Of a stretch of 64,000 nt of DNA, positions 59,380 to 64,000 are shown piece after piece. Under the pieces are notes generated by a model. That model made no database searches, had not been told where the DNA came from, and saw only the letters and a list, made by a program, of their open reading frames with translations. Within the stretch, counting starts at the first letter, position 1, and every line of letters starts with the position of its first letter. The DNA lies in NCBI RefSeq assembly GCF_000151315.2, contig NW_011887296.1, positions 591,095-655,094 of the forward strand. Direction: 5' to 3'. This stretch comes from Capsaspora owczarzaki ATCC 30864. Its lineage: Eukaryota; Opisthokonta; Filasterea. The translations under genes were made by a program, and so were the position numbers.

Positions 59380-62300
59380 CTAGTACTTCTTTTTGGACTT
59401 GGCTTTGGGCTTGGGCTTGGACTTGGCTTGTTGGCATTGCGGACGGAGACAGGTCCAGTCGTCTCGCTCGAAATCGTATGCACGAATACAGGGAACATGG
59501 TACCAGTACCCGCACGACTCACAAGCAATCATGTCACCGTCGCCTCGGCCACAGACGCAAACTGAGTTATCTATGGTGAAAACGGCTGTGGGGTTGTCTT
59601 GGCCTGGGCCTGCCGGCACCCAGATGATATCGCGAGAGAACAACGCTGCATTGGCAGCGTCTCTGGCTTTATTCAGTGCAGCATGATAGCTTTCTGGTGT
59701 AACCGAAACAGAGTTTACGTCTGTTGAGACTACAATTGAGCCAGGCGGAGGTGCTTGCTGCTGCAATTGGTGCCCTTTCAGGATTTGGTGCTGGATATCA
59801 AGTGCACTCTGTTGGAAGGGCTGTCCCGGTAAATTCAATCCTTGCGTCAGTGCTGGTGGGGCTTGTGGAGCCGATGGACGCATTTTCAGCAGCGCTTCCG
59901 CCTGTTGCTGGAGAATTTGTTCACGAGCCGCTTGCTCTTGGCGTTGTCGTTGGAGCTCTTGCTCTTGCAGAAGCTTCTGCTGTTGAAGCAGCCTCTGCTG
60001 TTGCTGTTCTTTCAGTTGCTGTTCTTTCAGTTGCTGTTCTTTCAGTTGCTGAGCCTTCAGTTGCTGAGCCTTTAATTGCTGTTCTATGAGTTGCTGTTCT
60101 TTGAGTTGCTGTTCTTTCAGAAGCTGCAGTTGGTGTTGCTGCTGCTGCTGTTGCTGTTGTTGTTGTAGTTGCTGCTGTTGTTGCAGCTGTAGCAATTGAA
60201 GCTGCGGTTCGGATTGTGATTGCTGTGGCGGTTGTGGCGGTTGAGACTTCAGGCTGATCTTGAGAGACGGCAACCCAGTCGTTTTTCCAAGAAGTTGCGG
60301 CGGGGCTGTGGCTTGCTGGACGGAAAGCAGCGGTGCAGTGGCAAGCGACGAATTGACAAGGGGCAGCGAAGGATTTGCAGTCGGCTCGGGCTCTTTGAGT
60401 CGTTTGAGTTTCAAAATCGGAGTGTTGGGCTGCTGCGCGGGCTCGGAACCGCGTTGAGTTGGCTCGACCGCACGGCTGATGAGAGTTAGCTTGTGGGGCA
60501 CAGCAACTTGAGGAGCATCGTCGACATTGACCGCGTCGTGTTCGCGACTGTGCCGTTCCTTGTCTCTCTTTTCCTTTTTTTCCTTCTTTTCCTTCTTTTC
60601 TTTCTTTTCCTTCTTTTCCTTCTTTTCCTTCTTTTCTTTCTTTTCCTTCTTTTCCTTTTTTTCTTTCTTGTCCTTCTTGTCCTTCTTTTCCTTCTTCTTG
60701 CGTTCGTGGTCGGTCTGGGAAGGGGGCGCGACGAAAAGCTTGGTTATGTCGCCAGGTGCTGTCGTCGCGGGCTGCGTCCAGGAGGATGCGCTGCCGTCGT
60801 ACATGCCGTTGCTGTTGCTGTTCTCAATCAGCAGCCCAGGGCCGGCGTTTGCTTGGAACTTGACAAAGTCCATGTCCGTGTCCATGGCAAATCCTCTCAT
60901 GATGGCATCGCCATGCGAAATCGCGGGCACGCCAGCAGCGAAATCGCCGCCGAGAATGTCTTCCAGGGAAAAGGCGGGTTCGGAGGGCCCAGGAGCCGAG
61001 CTGGATGTCGTCGCCAGATGCGAAGAAACGGCTGTTGTTGCTGCTGCACCCGCCGCACGACGCGCTGTTGGTGCCGAGGCACTCATCATCGGGGTGGCGG
61101 CTGTGACGGCGACGGAGCTGGCAGTGAACGCGCCATGGCCGCCGCCGCCGACGGGCAACGAGCGCAAGTAGTGACCCGGAACAATGGCCACTGGCTCCGA
61201 GAAGGTGGCACCGAACGTGGCCTCCGCCATTCCAGAGACTCCAATCCCGCTGTCGAGCAGCGCACCAGTGTTGAATCGCCCAGAGCGAGAAACAACACGC
61301 AGCGAGTGATCGTCCATTGTGTTGAGCACATCCAAAACCACCACATTCTTTTCAATCACAAACTGGGGTTTGCGCGGGGGGACGACCACGCTGGCCGTCG
61401 ATTCTGGAACAACCTGTGCAGCAGAGTTGGTGCGATCAGAAGCCACGGCTGCAGGATGTCGTCGAACACGAACAAATGAGGTCGCTGCTGCAGTGGCAGC
61501 GTCTGGGAGTGATGGCACTGCCGCCGTGCTCAAGGCGGGAGCGCCGCCGTTGGCTTCCGAGCTGCTGTCAGCAGCAGTGGCCAGCGTAGTCCCAGCGGCA
61601 GATACGGCCGCTCCTACAGCAAGCGATGCTTCCACCGCGCGTCGCGTCTTCTCGTCATCGTCACGAATCGCTTGCGCGGCTTCTTCTTGCTCGCGTGCCT
61701 GCTGGTCGGCGGCCGCTTTCTCTTGATCTCTGCGATGCTGCTCTCGCTCAGACACACCCATCGTCGCAAACCCAGCAGGAAAGGGAGGCAGGAATGACGG
61801 GATGAAGCTCCATCGCGCGGACGCCGCCGTCGTCGGTGGAGAGACTCTGTCTTCTGGGTCGCTCGTTTCGCGATCGCCTCGGTCATCATCAAGCAGCTGC
61901 CAAGCGTCGCCTGACTCGTGCGATTTGGAGACCGCTGCCACAGCTGCAGCTGCATCTCCGCTTGGCACACGTCGATCGATTCGAGCGTCTTGGCTCGCAT
62001 GCATGGCGGTGGCGGCAGAATCAGAGGCAACGACAGCATCCGCCAAACTCGAACTACCAGTCCCGAGCAAGCCCGACGGCAGTTGGTCTCCTTGTGTTGC
62101 TGCAGCAGCAGCAGCAGCAGCAGCAGCATGATGATGATGTTCAAACTTGGCATCCTCCTTTGCCGCAAAGATTGGAGCGGGCGCTTGTTGCTTGTTGTCG
62201 AGGCCAACCGCCAATGACATTGGCTGCGCGGCCACCTGCGGCTTGCTCACGCGCTGCCTTAGCCTGCGCACACGATGGGGAATACGCAGTGGCTCGTGGC

Positions 62301-62814
62301 TGTCGTTGATGTGCTGGTAGATGCTTGCGGCGCCCAAGCCAACCTCGTTCAGCGCAATCCGCAAATCCCAAAAGTTGCCTTCGCTTCGGCCCGCTGTGTG
62401 CATGTCGTAGTTGTTGTTGTTGTTGTTGGTTTGATGCATCAAGCATGGAGATGATGACAGAGGCGGGTGAGGAATCAGCACAAGCGAGGCAGCAACAAGA
62501 AAGCACAGATCTCAGTCGGTTTCCCGCCATCATCAGACAAGACGGCAATGCACTGCGCCTTGCGATCTCATCAGTGGTATGCGTGTGGTATGTGTGTTTG
62601 TGTGTTGGAAGGAGGAGTGAAGTGGGGGGGGGAGTTGGTTACCATGAGTGGCGTAGCTTGCAGCAGCGCGGCCGAGCGACTCGATCAGCGCGGCGCAGAC
62701 ATCCGTGAGCGTCTCGCATGCAGCAGGGCGTGCGGTGGCGAGGTTGGCACGCGTGAGGAGCGCCTGGGCAGCGACGCTGCGGAGAACACTCCGCGCATGC
62801 TCGGCTGTGCTCAT
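59380..62814 (-). CDS. TAF3: TFIID subunit TAF3: histone fold, Lys/Glu linker, PHD finger
   Basis: Two exons: 62814-62643 and 62393-59380; 1061 residues (human 929). The N-terminal histone fold (residues about 1-95: 'ARSVLRSVAAQALLTRANL', 'CETLTDVCAALIESLGRAAA', then 'RIALNEVGLGAASIYQHI') fits human TAF3 'LLTDVLQRYLQQLGR' and 'EAFQLMGVSLHELEDYI' and should pair with TAF10. The middle is disordered: poly-His/Ala, acidic, a Lys-Lys-Glu repeat (about 60560-60702) like that of animal TAF3, then a long Gln-rich region. The C-terminal PHD finger is 'CVCGRGDGDMIACESCGYWY' plus 'HVPCIRAYDFERDDWTC' and a last Cys, giving Cys4-His-Cys3. The Met before the second knuckle and the Trp after it, part of the H3K4me3 cage in human TAF3, are kept. 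A basic tail ends the protein. Confidence 0.9.
59935..60245 (-). repeat. CAG/CAA-rich coding region for Gln in TAF3
   Basis: Encodes long Gln runs and a six-residue 'LKEQQ'/'LKAQQ' repeat array (about 60012-60120), which is probably a slipped coiled-coil segment. Confidence 0.85.
60560..60702 (-). repeat. Coding repeat for Lys-Lys-Glu units in TAF3
   Basis: Plus strand shows TTTCCTTCT 9-base units, coding strand AAG/AAA/GAA, giving about 15 KKE/KEK units. Animal TAF3 also has a long Lys/Glu/Asp-rich linker here, so the composition may be under selection even though the unit is prone to slippage. Confidence 0.9.
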
Positions 62815-63224
62815 ACGAAAGGTAAAGGGAAAGGGAAAGAGGAAAAAAAAAAAAAAAAAAAAAAAAGTAGACTGAAAGCAATATTGATCCAGATATTGAA
62901 ATAATCGGACGTTCGGTTCACTGAGTTCAGTTCAAACGAGAACAGCACAACACAGAACAGACAGTCAAACGCGCCGAGAATCACAAAATCGTGACTGCTT
63001 TGACATCAAGTGCTAGATCTAGCCACACAGACAGCACATCCAGACAGACAGACGAACAAGTGGGTGATTGCATGTTCGGGTTGTTTGATCGAATGATTAT
63101 GATGATGATGATGATGCTGGTGCTTGAGAGATGATGTCCATCATGCTCCCCTCAGTCTTTGTCCTTGTTTTAGCATCTGCTCTGAGCAACTCACTTTCAA
63201 CAACGAAACACCTCAAACCTAGCC
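62815..63224. promoter_or_regulatory. Probable bidirectional promoter, TAF3 / UBE2J2
   Basis: 410 bases between divergent start codons, with an A run (about 62842-62865), ACAG-type repeats and a GAT run (about 63097-63117). No gene seen; shared promoter inferred from layout. Confidence 0.45.
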
Positions 63225-64000
63225 ATGTCCGTCCAGTGCACGCAGCGGCTTCAGAAGGAGTACCGGATGATCCTGAAGGACCCGGTGCCGTACATTCGCG
63301 CGGTGCCGCGGACATCCAACATTCTCGAGTGGCACTATGTCATCACCGGGCCAGAGAACTCGCCCTACCACAACGGACTGTACCACGGCAAGCTCGTCTT
63401 CCCAAAGGACTACCCGTTCAAGCCACCCGCCATCTCCATGTTCACCCCCAGCGGTCGCTTCCAGACCAACACAAGGTGAGTGAGTGGCCAGAGCTCTGGC
63501 CAGGCCAGGTCGAGTCTGTAGATTTTGCCAACGTCACTCGCCGTAGCCGAGAAAGAGTCCGAGAGACCAAGAAGGTTGACGCGCTTGTCGGCGGCCACAT
63601 CGGCAGGAACAGGCTGAGAGAATGTTGGTTGTCTGTGGCTCATGTGCGGCTGCGTGCATGGCGGGGGGGGGGGAAGGGAGCCAAGAGCCAAGAGCCAAGA
63701 GCCACGAGACCGTGACCCCCCCCCCTACTTCCCCCGAACTCCCTGCCCGCTTCGATTCGATGCCTGCACCCAATTGATCCCTTGTCGAGCACAATTAAAT
63801 GGAGGCGGGGGTCGGCCGTTGTATTCGTTTTACAGGACATACAATTCGCCTTCCACCCGATCGCCGAACTGGGATTGCTGACTCACAGCATGTATGTCTG
63901 TCTGATTGCCTCAGACTCTGCCTATCGATGAGCGACTTTCATCCAGAGCTGTTCAATCCTGCTTGGTCTGTTGCAAGCATCCTCACAGGTTTGCTCTCGT
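63225..64000 (+). CDS. UBE2J2: Ubiquitin-conjugating enzyme E2 J2 (Ubc6-like), 3' truncated
   Basis: Exons 63225-63475 and 63915 to the window end (continues beyond). The 112 residues seen cover most of the UBC fold: 'CTQRLQKEYRMILKDPVPYI', 'SNILEWHYVITGPENSPYHN', 'YHGKLVFPKDYPFKPPAISM', 'TPSGRFQTNTR', then after the intron 'LCLSMSDFHPELFNPAWSVA' and 'SILTGLLS'. The catalytic Cys is in 'RLCLS', as in human UBE2J2 'RLCLSISDFHP'. Members are tail-anchored ER enzymes of ERAD; the membrane tail would lie outside the window. Intron 1 (439 bases) has a GAGCCAA repeat (about 63677-63704) and C/G runs. UBE2J1/Ubc6 is the alternative, but 'DPVPYI' and 'NILEWHYV' favour J2. Confidence 0.93.
63677..63704. 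repeat. AGAGCCA heptamer repeat in UBE2J2 intron 1
   Basis: Four tandem AGAGCCA-type units next to G and C homopolymers. Confidence 0.85.

Overview
The window looks like a compact nuclear genome from a unicellular eukaryote. Genes carry short spliceosomal introns (mostly about 60-250 bases, GT-AG with a few GC-AG), coding DNA is GC-rich, and introns and spacers are full of long poly-A/poly-T and microsatellite runs. Gene content is animal-like: DIP2, nardilysin, UNC45, BRAT1, a TAF3 with both histone fold and PHD finger, ASNSD1 and NDUFB9. My inference is a unicellular relative of animals (a holozoan such as a filasterean, Capsaspora-like). No prokaryotic, viral or transposon genes were seen. 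All exon models were built by eye from reading frame, splice sites and remembered homologues.

Layout, left to right: a 5'-truncated giant repeat protein of unknown function (+, to 6037) followed by a TTTCTTTG octamer array; NDUFB9 (-); a membrane-anchored JmjC protein (-, 8024-10137); ASNSD1 (-, 10460-12795); a gene-poor divergent stretch; a bHLH-SAM transcription factor (+, main exon 16539-19180, possible first exon at 14082); GET3 (-); a nardilysin-type protease (-); a bZIP factor (-); a 2.5 kb stretch without a recognisable gene; TAF6 (-); PSME3IP1/NIP30 (+); UNC45 (+); UPF1 (+, 13 exons); an RCC1-repeat protein (-); OXA1L (-); BRAT1 (-); DIP2 (+); TAF3 (-); and the start of UBE2J2 (+, cut by the window end).

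The genes are housekeeping and independent rather than one pathway, but themes recur. TAF6 and TAF3 are both TFIID subunits. GET3, OXA1L and UBE2J2 serve membrane-protein insertion and quality control. NDUFB9 and OXA1L are mitochondrial. UPF1 and BRAT1 act in RNA surveillance and processing. BRAT1/DIP2, TAF6/PSME3IP1 and TAF3/UBE2J2 are head-to-head pairs with 255-593 bases between start codons, so they probably share promoter regions.

Most worth a second look: the orphan protein with about 13 TPR-like units, the bHLH+SAM domain combination, the conserved Asp-Cys-Tyr tail of BRAT1, a second acidic insert in nardilysin, and a one-base reading-frame break inside DIP2.
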